64,000 nucleotides of DNA. Source: Cereibacter johrii (lineage in GTDB: Bacteria; Pseudomonadota; Alphaproteobacteria; Rhodobacterales; Rhodobacteraceae). Where the stretch lies: assembly GCF_001720585.1 (NCBI RefSeq), contig NZ_MABH01000165.1, positions 1-64,000 on the forward strand, given 5' to 3'. The stretch's first letter is position 1, and every line of letters begins with the position of its first letter. The notes under the pieces were generated by a model that ran no database searches, was not told the DNA's origin, and was given only the letters and a program-made list of their open reading frames with translations. This document shows positions 53,326 to 62,134 of the stretch, one piece after another. The position numbers and the translations under genes are program-made.

Positions 53326-53625
53326 CCTCTTGGGGCTGATGCGGGCTGAACCGGATCGGCGGCCCGAAGTTCCGAGCGGCGGCGGAGTCCGGCGGATGGC
53401 GGACACGGGCTCCACGGCTCTGCATCCTCTCGGAGCCGATTGGGGGCGAGCCAATTAGGCGGTCTGGGCTTCCGAGCGGCGGCGGGATCCGGTCGATGGC
53501 GGAAACGGGCTCCACGGCTTCGAACCCTCCCGGAGCGGATGCGGGACGAACCGGATCGGTGCCTTGGGGCGCCGAGCGGCGGAGGGCTCTGGTGACTGGC
53601 GGGACCGGGCCTCGCGGCTGCCGCA
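53326..53625. repeat. Three tandem 100-bp degenerate repeats
   Basis: Units at 53326-53425, 53426-53525 and 53526-53625 align in register without gaps. By eye, units 1-2 share about three quarters and units 2-3 about two thirds of positions. Each starts CCTC(T/C), has GCGGCGG and CGGGC blocks near the middle and end, and on the minus strand ends in an AGAGG/GGGAGG-like string. Period 100 is not a multiple of 3, so a peptide repeat is unlikely. Confidence 0.85.
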
Positions 53626-53935
53626 GGACGCGCACGGACGAGTGCTCCTGACACTGGCCGAGGGCCCACCCGAGGATGCCATGCCTTCGGCAGGTGCCGA
53701 AAGTTGACAGCCGTACAGCCGTCAGAGCGAGGACAGGCTGGCGCAGGGCGCCAGGCATCGAGGAGAGGCGACCCGTCGGCGAGGGAGGGGCCGGTCGGCC
53801 GGGGCGGATCCCGCATCCCGCAACCGCCTCCCGGCCTGTGCCTTTACGCGCCCTTTACGGAGAAGTGCCTTATCCCGAATGGCGCCCTTACGCGGCTTCG
53901 GGAGAGCCTTCCGCCATGACTTTCAGGAGCGGAAG
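53626..53935. other. kdp promoter region, no gene
   Basis: 310 bp between the tandem repeats and the kdp operon. No convincing gene. Contains a short direct repeat CAGCCGTACAGCCGT (about 53711-53725) and the KdpE-like element at 53843-53859. Confidence 0.5.
53843..53859 (+). promoter_or_regulatory. Candidate KdpE operator
   Basis: TTTACG-CGCCC-TTTACG, a direct repeat with 5-nt spacing like the E. coli KdpE site TTTATA-N5-TTTACA (from memory), 77 bp before the first kdp start codon. Confidence 0.5.
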
Positions 53936-54019
53936 ATGACCGACCTTGCCTATCTCGTTCTGGGCCTCGGAGGCTTCGCGGCCTTCGCCGCCCTTGTGGC
54001 GGCCCTCGGGCGCAGCTGA
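53936..54019 (+). CDS. Putative 27-aa membrane peptide at head of kdp operon
   Basis: [20 protein letters not shown] continues with VAALGRS and stops; mostly hydrophobic, one membrane span. AGGAGCGGAAG lies directly upstream of ATG 53936. It sits before kdpF and after the KdpE-like site, so it is probably the first cistron. I do not recognise it as KdpF (the next gene is). Function unknown; an assembly or regulatory peptide of the Kdp complex is one possibility. Confidence 0.65.
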   Translation: MTDLAYLVLGLGGFAAFAALVAALGRS

Positions 54020-54031
54020 GGAGACCCACCC

Positions 54032-54118
54032 ATGTTCGAACCCATCCTGGGCCTCGCGGTCGCCGCGGGCCTCTTCGTCTATCTCGTGGCGGCGCTCGTC
54101 CGCCCCGACCGGTTCTGA
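54032..54118 (+). CDS. kdpF: KdpF small subunit of K+-transporting ATPase
   Basis: 28 aa: [20 protein letters not shown] continues with ALVRPDRF and stops, the typical KdpF shape (one helix, Arg-Pro-...-Phe end). GAGGAG lies upstream. It stabilises the KdpABC complex in the membrane. Confidence 0.88.
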   Translation: MFEPILGLAVAAGLFVYLVAALVRPDRF

Positions 54119-54125
54119 GGGTCCC

Positions 54126-55781
54126 ATGTCCGAGATCTGGGGCCTTCTGCTGTTTCTTGCGGCGCTGGCGGGGGGCGGCTGGCTGCTCGGCTCCGGCATG
54201 GCGCGCCTTTACGCGGGCGACGGCCTGCCTGCCGGCCGGCGCCTCCTCGGGCGGAGCGCCCGGCCGCAGGGCTGGGCCGCCTATGCGATGGCCGTGCTCG
54301 CCTTCAATGCCGCGGGCTTTCTGGCGCTCTATGCGCTGCTGCGGCTGCAGGGCCTCCTGCCGCTGAACCCCGACGGGGTGGCGGGCATGGCGCCCGACCT
54401 CGCCTTCAACACCGCGCTGAGCTTCGTCACCAACACCAACTGGCAGGCCTACAGCGGCGAGGCGCAGCTCAGCTACCTCGCGCAGATGCTGGGCCTGACG
54501 GTGCAGAACTTCGTCTCCGCGGGCACCGGCATGGCGGTGGGCGTTGCGGTGATCCGCGGCTTCACCGGGCCCGCGGGCGAGAGCCTCGGCAACTTCTGGA
54601 CCGACCTCTCGCGCTCGGTGCTCTGGGTGCTCCTGCCGCTCTCCGTCGCGCTCGCGCTCATCCTCATCCTGCAGGGCGTGCCGCAGACGCTGCTCGGCGC
54701 CGTGCGGGCCACGACCCTCGAGGGGGCCGAGCAGATCATCGCCCGCGGCCCGGCCGCGAGCCAGATCGCGATCAAGCAGCTCGGCACCAACGGCGGCGGC
54801 TTCTTCGGGGTCAATTCGGCCCATCCGTTCGAGAACCCGACGATCCTCTCGGACCTCGTGCAATGCTATGCGATCCTCGTGATCCCGGTGGCCTTCTGCT
54901 TCCTCTTCGGCCGCATGGCGGGCGACGGGCGGCAGGGGCGGGCCATCTTCGCCGCCATGTCGGTCCTGTTCCTTGCGGGGCTGGCCCTCATCCTGTGGCA
55001 GGAGAGCGCGGGCAATCCGCTGATGGCGCTTTCGGGCGGCAACATGGAGGGCAAGGAAATGCGCTTCGGCCCGATCCTGTCGGGCCTCTGGGCGGCGGCG
55101 ACCACGGCGGCCTCGAACGGCTCGGTCAATGCCATGCACGACAGCTTCCTGCCGCTCTCGGGGCTCGTGATGCTCGTGAACATGCAGGTGGGCGAGGTGA
55201 TCTTCGGCGGCGTGGGCTCGGGCCTCTACGGGATGCTGCTCTATGTCGTGCTCGCCGTCTTCCTCGCGGGGCTGATGGTGGGGCGGACGCCCGAATATCT
55301 CGGCCGGCGCATCGAGGCGCGCGAGGTGGTGCTGGCGGTTCTGGCCTTCCTGTCGATGCCGGTGGGCATCCTCGCGGGAGGGGCGCTCTCGGCCAGCATT
55401 CCCGCCATGGCGGCCTCGGTGCAGGAGGCGGGCCCGCACGGGCTGTCCGAGATCCTCTATGCCTATTCCTCGGCCACGGGCAACAACGGCTCGGCCTTCG
55501 CGGGCTGGAATGCGGCGACGCCCTGGCAGACGACGGCGCTGGGCCTGCTCATGCTCTTCGGCCGTTTCGCGATGATCGTGCCGATGCTCGCCATCGCGGG
55601 ATCGCTCGTCCGCAAGACGCCCGCGCCCGCCACGGCCGGCACCTTCCCCACCCACGGGCCGCTGTTCGTGACGCTGCTCGTGCTGACCGTCGCCGTCTTC
55701 GGCGCGCTCACCTTCTTTCCCGTCCTGGCGCTGGGACCTCTGGCCGAACAGGCCGCCCTCGCCGCCGGACAGAGCTTCTGA
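54126..55781 (+). CDS. kdpA: K+-transporting ATPase subunit A (KdpA)
   Basis: A 551-aa channel-like subunit binding and conducting K+. Selectivity-filter-like repeats: [66 protein letters not shown] chose ATG 54126 ([16 protein letters not shown]) with GAGGG just upstream. Induced under K+ limitation via KdpDE. Confidence 0.95.
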   Translation: MSEIWGLLLFLAALAGGGWLLGSGMARLYAGDGLPAGRRLLGRSARPQGWAAYAMAVLAFNAAGFLALYALLRLQGLLPLNPDGVAGMAPDLAFNTALSFVTNTNWQAYSGEAQLSYLAQMLGLTVQNFVSAGTGMAVGVAVIRGFTGPAGESLGNFWTDLSRSVLWVLLPLSVALALILILQGVPQTLLGAVRATTLEGAEQIIARGPAASQIAIKQLGTNGGGFFGVNSAHPFENPTILSDLVQCYAILVIPVAFCFLFGRMAGDGRQGRAIFAAMSVLFLAGLALILWQESAGNPLMALSGGNMEGKEMRFGPILSGLWAAATTAASNGSVNAMHDSFLPLSGLVMLVNMQVGEVIFGGVGSGLYGMLLYVVLAVFLAGLMVGRTPEYLGRRIEAREVVLAVLAFLSMPVGILAGGALSASIPAMAASVQEAGPHGLSEILYAYSSATGNNGSAFAGWNAATPWQTTALGLLMLFGRFAMIVPMLAIAGSLVRKTPAPATAGTFPTHGPLFVTLLVLTVAVFGALTFFPVLALGPLAEQAALAAGQSF

Positions 55782-55789
55782 GGCAGATC

Positions 55790-57817
55790 ATGTCCCGACA
55801 TCCCAGACCCGAGGCGCGGCTCGCAACCCTCGCGCCAAGAGCCCTCCGTCAGTCCTTCGTCAAGCTCGACCCGCGCAGCCTGTCGCGCAACCCGGTGATC
55901 TTCACCACGGCCGTGGTGGCGGCCCTGACCACCGTCCTCGCCCTCCCGGCGCTGGCGACCGATCCGTCCCGCGGCCTTACGGCGCTGCATGTCTCGGCCT
56001 GGCTCTGGATCGCGGTGCTGTTTGCGAATTTCGCCGAGGCGCTGGCCGAGGGCCGGGGCCGGGCCCGCGCCGACAGTCTGCGCGCAAGCCGCTCCGAGAC
56101 GCCGGTCAAGCTCCTCGCCTCGGCCGAGGCCGCGCCCGCGAGCGCGACCCTCGTGCCCTCGGCGGGGCTCAGGAAGGGCCAGATCCTGCTCGTCGAAGCG
56201 GGCGACCTGATCCCGGCGGATGCCGAGGTGATCCGCGGCGTGGCCTCGGTGGACGAGAGCGCCATCACCGGCGAGAGCGCCCCGGTGATCCGCGAGAGCG
56301 GCGGCGACCGCTCGTCGGTGACGGGGGGCACGCGCATCGTCTCGGACAGTCTCGTGCTGCGCGTCACCGCCGAGCCGGGGCGCAGCTTTCTCGACCGGAT
56401 GATCGCGCTGGTCGAAGGGGCGGAGCGCAAGAAGACCCCGAACGAGATCGCGCTGAACATCCTGCTCGCGGGGCTCACGCTGATCTTCCTGATCGTGGTC
56501 GTGACGCTCGAGCCTTTCGCGCGCTTCTCGGGCGCGACCATCCCGGTCGTGTTCCTCGCGGCGCTCTTCGTCACGCTCATTCCCACCACCATCGGCGGCC
56601 TTCTCTCGGCCATCGGCATCGCGGGGATGGACCGGCTGGTGAAGGCCAATGTCATCGCCAAGTCGGGCCGCGCGGTCGAGGCGGCGGGCGACGTGGACAC
56701 GCTTCTGCTCGACAAGACCGGCACGATCACCTTCGGCAACCGCATGGCCGACCGGTTCGTGCCGGCCGAGGGCGTGAGCCTGCGCGAGCTGGCCGACCGC
56801 GCGATGCTCGCCTCGCTCGCCGACGAGACGCCCGAGGGCAAGTCCATCGTCGAGCTGGCCCGCGCTCAGGGCGCCACGGCGGTGCCCGAGGGGCTGGCCG
56901 TGGCCTTCTCGGCCCAGACGCGGCTGTCGGGCGTGGATCTGGGCGATGTCGCGCTGCGCAAGGGGGCGGTCGATGCCGTCCTGCGCCACACGGGCCGGGT
57001 GCCCGATGCGCGGGTCGCGGCCGAGGTCGAGGCCATCGCCCGGTCGGGCGGCACGCCGCTGCTCGTCGCGGAGGGCAGCCGCATCCTCGGCGCGGTCCAT
57101 CTGAAGGATGTGGTGAAGCCCGGCGTGCGCGCCCGCTTTGCCGACCTGCGCCGCATGGGGATCCGCACGGTGATGATCACGGGCGACAACCCCCTGACCG
57201 CCGCCGCCATCGCAGCCGAGGCCGGGGTCGACGATTTCCTCGCCGAGGCCACACCCGAGATGAAGCTCGACTATATCCGGCGCGAGCAGGCGCAGGGCCG
57301 GATGGTGGCCATGTGCGGCGACGGCTCGAACGACGCCCCGGCGCTGGCGCAGGCCGACGTGGGCGTGGCGATGAACTCGGGAACGCCCGCCGCCAAGGAG
57401 GCCGCGAACCTGATCGACCTCGACAGCGACCCCACCAAGCTCATCGAGGTGGTGATGGTGGGCAAGGAGCTGCTCATCAGCCGCGGCGCCCTCACCACCT
57501 TTTCGGTGGCCAACGATGTGGCGAAATATTTCGCCATCCTGCCGGCCATGTTCGTGGCGGCCTATCCGGGCCTTCAGGCGCTGAATGTCACGCGTCTGGC
57601 CAGCCCCGAAAGCGCGATCCTCTCGGCCGTGATCTTCAACGCCTTGGTGATCGTGGCGCTGATCCCGCTGGCGCTGCGCGGGGTGGGCTATGCGCCCGCC
57701 TCGGCCGCGGCCCTGTTGCGGCGCAATCTGACGATCTATGGTCTGGGCGGACTGGTCGTGCCGTTCGTGGGGATCAAGATCATCGACATGGGCCTCGTGG
57801 CCCTCGGCCTCGCCTGA
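55790..57817 (+). CDS. kdpB: K+-transporting P-type ATPase subunit B (KdpB)
   Basis: A 675-aa catalytic P-type ATPase. Phosphorylation site [13 protein letters not shown], actuator motif [26 protein letters not shown] and [20 protein letters not shown]. It drives K+ uptake with KdpA, C and F. Confidence 0.96.
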   Translation: MSRHPRPEARLATLAPRALRQSFVKLDPRSLSRNPVIFTTAVVAALTTVLALPALATDPSRGLTALHVSAWLWIAVLFANFAEALAEGRGRARADSLRASRSETPVKLLASAEAAPASATLVPSAGLRKGQILLVEAGDLIPADAEVIRGVASVDESAITGESAPVIRESGGDRSSVTGGTRIVSDSLVLRVTAEPGRSFLDRMIALVEGAERKKTPNEIALNILLAGLTLIFLIVVVTLEPFARFSGATIPVVFLAALFVTLIPTTIGGLLSAIGIAGMDRLVKANVIAKSGRAVEAAGDVDTLLLDKTGTITFGNRMADRFVPAEGVSLRELADRAMLASLADETPEGKSIVELARAQGATAVPEGLAVAFSAQTRLSGVDLGDVALRKGAVDAVLRHTGRVPDARVAAEVEAIARSGGTPLLVAEGSRILGAVHLKDVVKPGVRARFADLRRMGIRTVMITGDNPLTAAAIAAEAGVDDFLAEATPEMKLDYIRREQAQGRMVAMCGDGSNDAPALAQADVGVAMNSGTPAAKEAANLIDLDSDPTKLIEVVMVGKELLISRGALTTFSVANDVAKYFAILPAMFVAAYPGLQALNVTRLASPESAILSAVIFNALVIVALIPLALRGVGYAPASAAALLRRNLTIYGLGGLVVPFVGIKIIDMGLVALGLA

Positions 57818-57829
57818 AAGGAGCCTGCC

Positions 57830-58387
57830 ATGATGACCCATCTCCGTCCCGCGCTGGCGAGCCTTCTGGCGCTGAGCCTGCTTACCGGCGTGGCCTATCC
57901 GCTGGCCCTGACCGGCCTCGCCGCCGTCATCGCCCCCGACCGCGCCGCGGGCAGCCTGATCCTGCGCGAGGGGCAGGTCGTGGGCTCGGCCCTGATCGGG
58001 CAGGGCTTCGACGAGCCGGGCTATCTGCACCCCCGTCCCTCGGCGAGCGGCTGGAACGCGGCCGGCACCTCGGCCTCGAACCTCGGGCCGACCTCGGCCG
58101 CGCTGCTGGCCCAAGTGCAGGAGCGGCAGGCGGCCTATGAGGCGCAGAACGGCGCCTCCGCTCCGGTCGATGCGGTCACCGGCTCGGGCAGCGGGCTCGA
58201 CCCCCATGTCTCGCCCGCCAATGCCCGGGCGCAGGCGGCCCGCATCGCCCGCGCCCGCGGCCTGGAGGAGGCCGCCGTCCGCCGCCTGATCGAGGCCCAT
58301 GTCGAGCCGCCGCTGCTGGGGCTCTGGGGGCAGGCGCGGGTGAATGTTCTGGCCGTCAACCTCGCGCTCGACGCGGCCGGGGCCTGA
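57830..58387 (+). CDS. kdpC: K+-transporting ATPase subunit C (KdpC)
   Basis: A 185-aa periplasmic-facing subunit with one N-terminal membrane helix (LRPALASLLALSLLTGVAYPLAL), then GSALIGQGFDEPGYLHPRPSASGWNAAGTSASNLGPTS and VTGSGSGLDPHVSPANA, the conserved KdpC blocks. Completes KdpFABC. Confidence 0.95.
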   Translation: MMTHLRPALASLLALSLLTGVAYPLALTGLAAVIAPDRAAGSLILREGQVVGSALIGQGFDEPGYLHPRPSASGWNAAGTSASNLGPTSAALLAQVQERQAAYEAQNGASAPVDAVTGSGSGLDPHVSPANARAQAARIARARGLEEAAVRRLIEAHVEPPLLGLWGQARVNVLAVNLALDAAGA

Positions 58388-58390
58388 TCC

Positions 58391-61054
58391 ATGGCGGACG
58401 AGGATCTCCGTCCCGAACCCGAGGCGCTTCTGGCGGAAGCCGCGCGCGAGGGCAGGGGGCGGCTCAAGATCTTCCTCGGGGCGGCGCCGGGCGTGGGCAA
58501 GACCTTCGCCATGCTCGAGGCCGCCCGCCAGCGGCTGCGCGAAGGCACCGACGTGGTGGCGGGCGTGATCGAGACCCACGGCCGCGCCGAAACCGAGGCG
58601 CTGGTCCATGCCCTTCCCGTGGTGCCGCGCCGCCCCGGCTACTACCGCGGCCGCATCCTCTCCGAGATGGATCTCGACGCGCTGCTGGCCCGGCGGCCCC
58701 GGCTTGCGCTGATCGACGAGCTGGCCCACACGAACCTCGAGGGCAGCCGGCACGAGAAGCGCTGGCAGGATGTCGAGGAGGTGCTGGCCGCGGGCATCGA
58801 CGTCTGGACCACGCTCAACGTCCAGCATGTCGAGACGCTGAACGATGCGGTGGCGCGGATCACCGGCATCCGCGTGCGCGAGACGGTGCCCGACCGGATC
58901 CTCGACACCGCCGACGAGATCGAGCTGATCGATCTCTCGCCCGAGGATCTGATCGCGCGGCTGCGCGCGGGCAAGGTCTATGTGCCCGAGCAGGCGGCGC
59001 GGGCGGTGCAGAACTTCTTCGCCAAGGGCAACCTGACGGCGCTGCGCGAGCTGGCGATGCGGGCCGCGGCCGACCGGGTGGATGCGCAGCTGCGCGAGCA
59101 CATGGCCGCCAATGCGATCCCCGGCCCCTGGCCCGCGCAGGAGCGCCTCCTTGTCTGCGTCTCGGACAGTCCCGCGGCGCGGAATGCGATCCGGGCGGCC
59201 AAGCGGTCGGCGGATCGGGCCCGGGTCGAGTGGATCGCCCTGTCGGTGACCTCGCCCCGGATCGAGACCCTGCCCGAGGGCGCGCGCGACGATCTGGCGC
59301 TCGCGCTGAGGCTGGCCGAGCGGCTGGGCGCCACGGTGGCGAGCCTGCAGGCCGGCGGCGACGTGGCGCGCGAGATCCTCGATTTTGCGCGCCGGAACAA
59401 TGTCCGCCGCATCATCGTGGGGCGTCCCCGCCCAAGGTCCGCGCTCCACGCGCTCGTTCATCCGTTTCGCGAACGGGTGGCCGAGCGCCTGCTGCGGCTC
59501 GGGACCGAGTTCGAGGTGACGCTGGTCTCGGCCGAGCCCGGACGCGCGCGGCCGCAGGGCTGGCACCTGCCCGCCCTGTCCTTCCCGGCGACGGGCTGGG
59601 CCTTGCTCGCCACCGCGCTGGCCTCGGGCGCAGCCTGGATCGTGGACCGGATGCTGCCGGTGGCGAGCCTCGCGCTCCTCTTCATGACGGCCGTCCTCGT
59701 GGTGGCCACGCGCTTCGGGCGCTGGGCCTCGGCCCTGACCGCCGTCTCGGGCTTCTTTGCCTACAACTTCTTCTTCACCGAGCCGCGGCTGACCTTCACC
59801 GTTCACTATCGCGACCAGATCCTGACGCTGGGCCTGTTCCTTGCCGCCTCGCTGCTGACGGGGGGCCTTGCGGCCGAACTGCGGGCGAGGGTCGATGCGC
59901 AGCGCGCGGCCGCCGACCGGATGGGGAAGCTCTACGATTTCAGCCGGCGCGTGGCGGCCGCGGCGGCCTTCGACGATGTGGTCTGGGCCGCCGTCAGCCA
60001 TGTGAGCATGACGCTGGCCTGCCGCACCGTGCTTCTCGTGCCCGAGGGAGAGCGGCTTGCGGTCGCCGGAGGCTTTCCGCCCGAGGACCGGCTGGAGCTG
60101 CGCGACATGTCGGCCGCGCGCTACGCCTGGCAGCGGGGCGAGGAGGCGGGCCGCGGGTCGGCCACGCTGCCCGCGGCAGACTGGCTCTTCCTGCCGATCC
60201 GGGCGGGCGAGCGGCGGCTCGGGGGGGTGGGCGTGGCCTATGAGGGCGGGCGCAGCTTCTCGCCGGTGGACCGCCGCCTGCTCGATGCGCTGATCGATCA
60301 GGTGGCGCTGGCGATGGAGCGGGTGCGTCTGGCCGAGGATCTGGAGGGCGCGCGGCTGGCGGCCGAGACCGACCGGCTTCGGACGGCGCTTCTCTCGTCG
60401 GTGAGCCACGATCTGCGCACACCGCTCGTGACCATCATCGGCGCCGCCGGCAGCCTTTCCGAACCGGGGGCGCTTCCGCCCGAGGCCCAGCAGGCCCTGG
60501 CCGAGACGATCCGCGAGGAGGGCGAGCGACTCGACCGCTACGTCCAGAACCTGCTCGACATGACCCGGCTCGGCCACGGGGCGCTGAAGCCCGCGGCCCG
60601 GCCCTCGGATCTGGCCGAACTGGTGGGTGCCGCGCGCACGCGCCTCGCCGCCGTGCTGCGGGGTCACCGGATCGGGACCGATCTGCCGCCCGATCTGCCC
60701 GCCGTGCTGGTCGATCCGGTGCTGACCGAGCAGGTTCTGGTCAATATCCTCGACAATGCCGCCAAATATGCGCCTCCGGGCAGCCCGATCACCCTCGCGG
60801 CCCGGCTTGACGCGGGGCGGGTGGTGCTGTCGGTTGCCGACGAGGGGCCGGGCATCCCGCCGGCCGACCGCGAGAAGGTCTTCGACATGTTCTACCGCGT
60901 CGCGGGCACTGACCGGCGGAGGGCGGGCACCGGGCTGGGCCTCGCCATCTGCCGCGGCCTTCTCGAGGCGCAGGGCGGCACGATCCGGGCCGAGGCCGCG
61001 CGGCCGGACGGGCAGGGGACGCGCATCCTCCTGACCCTGCCGGTGGCGCCGTGA
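58391..61054 (+). CDS. kdpD: K+-sensing histidine kinase KdpD
   Basis: An 887-aa sensor kinase. N-terminal KdpD domain with Walker A GAAPGVGKTFAML and DELAHTN; USP-like region (VCVSDSPAARNAIRAAKRSADRARVEW...IIVGRPRPRS); four membrane helices (ALLATALASGAAWIV to FLAASLLTGGL); GAF-like; HisKA with His in SSVSHDLRTPLVTIIG; HATPase with ILDNAAKYAPPG and GTGLGLAICRG. GTGA overlap with kdpE. Controls kdp expression. Confidence 0.95.
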   Translation: MADEDLRPEPEALLAEAAREGRGRLKIFLGAAPGVGKTFAMLEAARQRLREGTDVVAGVIETHGRAETEALVHALPVVPRRPGYYRGRILSEMDLDALLARRPRLALIDELAHTNLEGSRHEKRWQDVEEVLAAGIDVWTTLNVQHVETLNDAVARITGIRVRETVPDRILDTADEIELIDLSPEDLIARLRAGKVYVPEQAARAVQNFFAKGNLTALRELAMRAAADRVDAQLREHMAANAIPGPWPAQERLLVCVSDSPAARNAIRAAKRSADRARVEWIALSVTSPRIETLPEGARDDLALALRLAERLGATVASLQAGGDVAREILDFARRNNVRRIIVGRPRPRSALHALVHPFRERVAERLLRLGTEFEVTLVSAEPGRARPQGWHLPALSFPATGWALLATALASGAAWIVDRMLPVASLALLFMTAVLVVATRFGRWASALTAVSGFFAYNFFFTEPRLTFTVHYRDQILTLGLFLAASLLTGGLAAELRARVDAQRAAADRMGKLYDFSRRVAAAAAFDDVVWAAVSHVSMTLACRTVLLVPEGERLAVAGGFPPEDRLELRDMSAARYAWQRGEEAGRGSATLPAADWLFLPIRAGERRLGGVGVAYEGGRSFSPVDRRLLDALIDQVALAMERVRLAEDLEGARLAAETDRLRTALLSSVSHDLRTPLVTIIGAAGSLSEPGALPPEAQQALAETIREEGERLDRYVQNLLDMTRLGHGALKPAARPSDLAELVGAARTRLAAVLRGHRIGTDLPPDLPAVLVDPVLTEQVLVNILDNAAKYAPPGSPITLAARLDAGRVVLSVADEGPGIPPADREKVFDMFYRVAGTDRRRAGTGLGLAICRGLLEAQGGTIRAEAARPDGQGTRILLTLPVAP

Positions 61055-61737
61055 CCGGGCCTGCGCGCATCCTGATCGTCGATGACGAGCCGCCGATCCG
61101 GCGCTTCCTGCGCGTGGCGCTGGAGGCCGAGGGCCATCTCGTGACCGAGGCCGCCAGCGTGCGCGAGGGGATCGACCGTGCCGCGCTCGATGCGCCGGCG
61201 CTGGTGATCCTCGACCTCGGCCTGCCCGACGGCGACGGGATCGAGGTGCTCCGCACGGTCCGGGGCTGGTCGCAGGTGCCGGTGATCGTGCTTTCGGTGC
61301 GCAGCGACGAGGCGGGAAAGGTGGCGGCGCTCGATGCGGGGGCGCAGGATTATGTGACGAAGCCCTTTGCGACGAGCGAGTTCCTGGCCCGGATCCGCGC
61401 GCTCCTGCGCGACCGGACCGGGCCCGCCGCGCCCTCGGTCCTCTCGGTGGCGGAGCTCGAGATCGACCTCGCGGCCCGGAGGGTCAGCGTCGCGGGAGCC
61501 GAGGTGAAACTCACGCGGCGCGAGTTCGATCTTCTGCGGCTTCTGGCCTCGCAGCCGGGGCGGCTCGTCACGCAGGCGATGATCCTGCGCACGATCTGGG
61601 GGCCCGCGCACGAGGAGGACAGCCAGTATCTGCGGGTCTATATCCGCCAGCTCCGCGCCAAGCTCGGCGACGATGCGGCCGATCCGCGCTGGATCTTCAC
61701 CGAGCCCGGCATCGGCTACCGGTTCCGCAACCGCTAG
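61051..61737 (+). CDS. kdpE: Response regulator KdpE
   Basis: A 228-aa OmpR-family regulator. Receiver D11/D12, phosphoacceptor D55 in VILDLGLPDGDG, Lys in YVTKPFA; winged helix (KLTRREFDLLRLLASQPGRLVTQAMILRTIWG...YLRVYIRQLRAKLGDD). GTG start in overlap with kdpD. Predicted to bind the TTTACG repeat upstream of the operon. Confidence 0.95.
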   Translation: MTGPARILIVDDEPPIRRFLRVALEAEGHLVTEAASVREGIDRAALDAPALVILDLGLPDGDGIEVLRTVRGWSQVPVIVLSVRSDEAGKVAALDAGAQDYVTKPFATSEFLARIRALLRDRTGPAAPSVLSVAELEIDLAARRVSVAGAEVKLTRREFDLLRLLASQPGRLVTQAMILRTIWGPAHEEDSQYLRVYIRQLRAKLGDDAADPRWIFTEPGIGYRFRNR

Positions 61738-61788
61738 ACCGGCCCCGCGGTTAGGGAGACCCGCGCGAGCGGGCCTTCCGGCATGAAA

Positions 61789-61810
61789 AGGGCCCGCCGA
61801 AGCGGGCCCT
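61789..61810 (-). terminator. Terminator (csbD side, possibly bidirectional)
   Basis: AGGGCCCGC, loop CGAA, GCGGGCCCT. On the minus strand it is followed by TTTT, so it ends csbD; it also lies after kdpE. Confidence 0.8.
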
Positions 61811-61830
61811 GTCGTGCGTCCTGAGTGACC

Positions 61831-62028
61831 TCAGAGGCCGCGCATCCAGTCGTCGACCTTGCGCTCGGCATCGGCCTTGTTGTCGCCGTATTTCGTCTGG
61901 AGGAGGCCCACCATGCGCTCACGGTCGCCGGCCACTTGGTCCAGCTCGTCGTCCGTGAGCTCGCCCCACTTGGCGCGGGCCTCGCCCTTGATCTGCTTCC
62001 AGCGGCCGGCAATCTGATCCCAATTCAT
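61831..62028 (-). CDS. CsbD-family stress protein
   Basis: A 65-aa CsbD-like protein: MNWDQIAGRWKQIKGEARAKWGELTDDELDQVAGDRERMVGLLQTKYG. General-stress genes in other bacteria carry this family; function unknown. AAGGAG lies upstream of ATG 62028, and an EcfG-like promoter lies at 62072-62097. Confidence 0.92.
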   Translation of the reverse strand: MNWDQIAGRWKQIKGEARAKWGELTDDELDQVAGDRERMVGLLQTKYGDNKADAERKVDDWMRGL

Positions 62029-62071
62029 GTCGATTACTCCTTTAACGGTTCCCATATCGGGCTGCCGGGAA

Positions 62072-62097
62072 AACTCCCGGACGCCCGTGCGAGTTCC
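62072..62097 (-). promoter_or_regulatory. EcfG-type promoter upstream of csbD
   Basis: On the minus strand, GGAAC (62097-62093), 17-nt spacer, AGTT (62075-62072). Near match to GGAAC-N16/17-CGTT; its adjacent position to csbD and to a sigma/kinase locus supports it. Confidence 0.5.
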
Positions 62098-62134
62098 GCT
62101 GTTCAGGATCACGAAGAAGCGCGGACCCGTGAGG

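Noticed and set aside
53326-53625. Repeat units as a coding peptide repeat or CRISPR array
   Set aside because: A 100-nt period is not divisible by 3 and the units are adjacent without spacers; identity is only moderate.
62043-62052. GGAACCGTTA just before csbD as a second EcfG promoter
   Set aside because: Spacing between GGAAC and CGTT is almost zero; it is not a promoter of that class.
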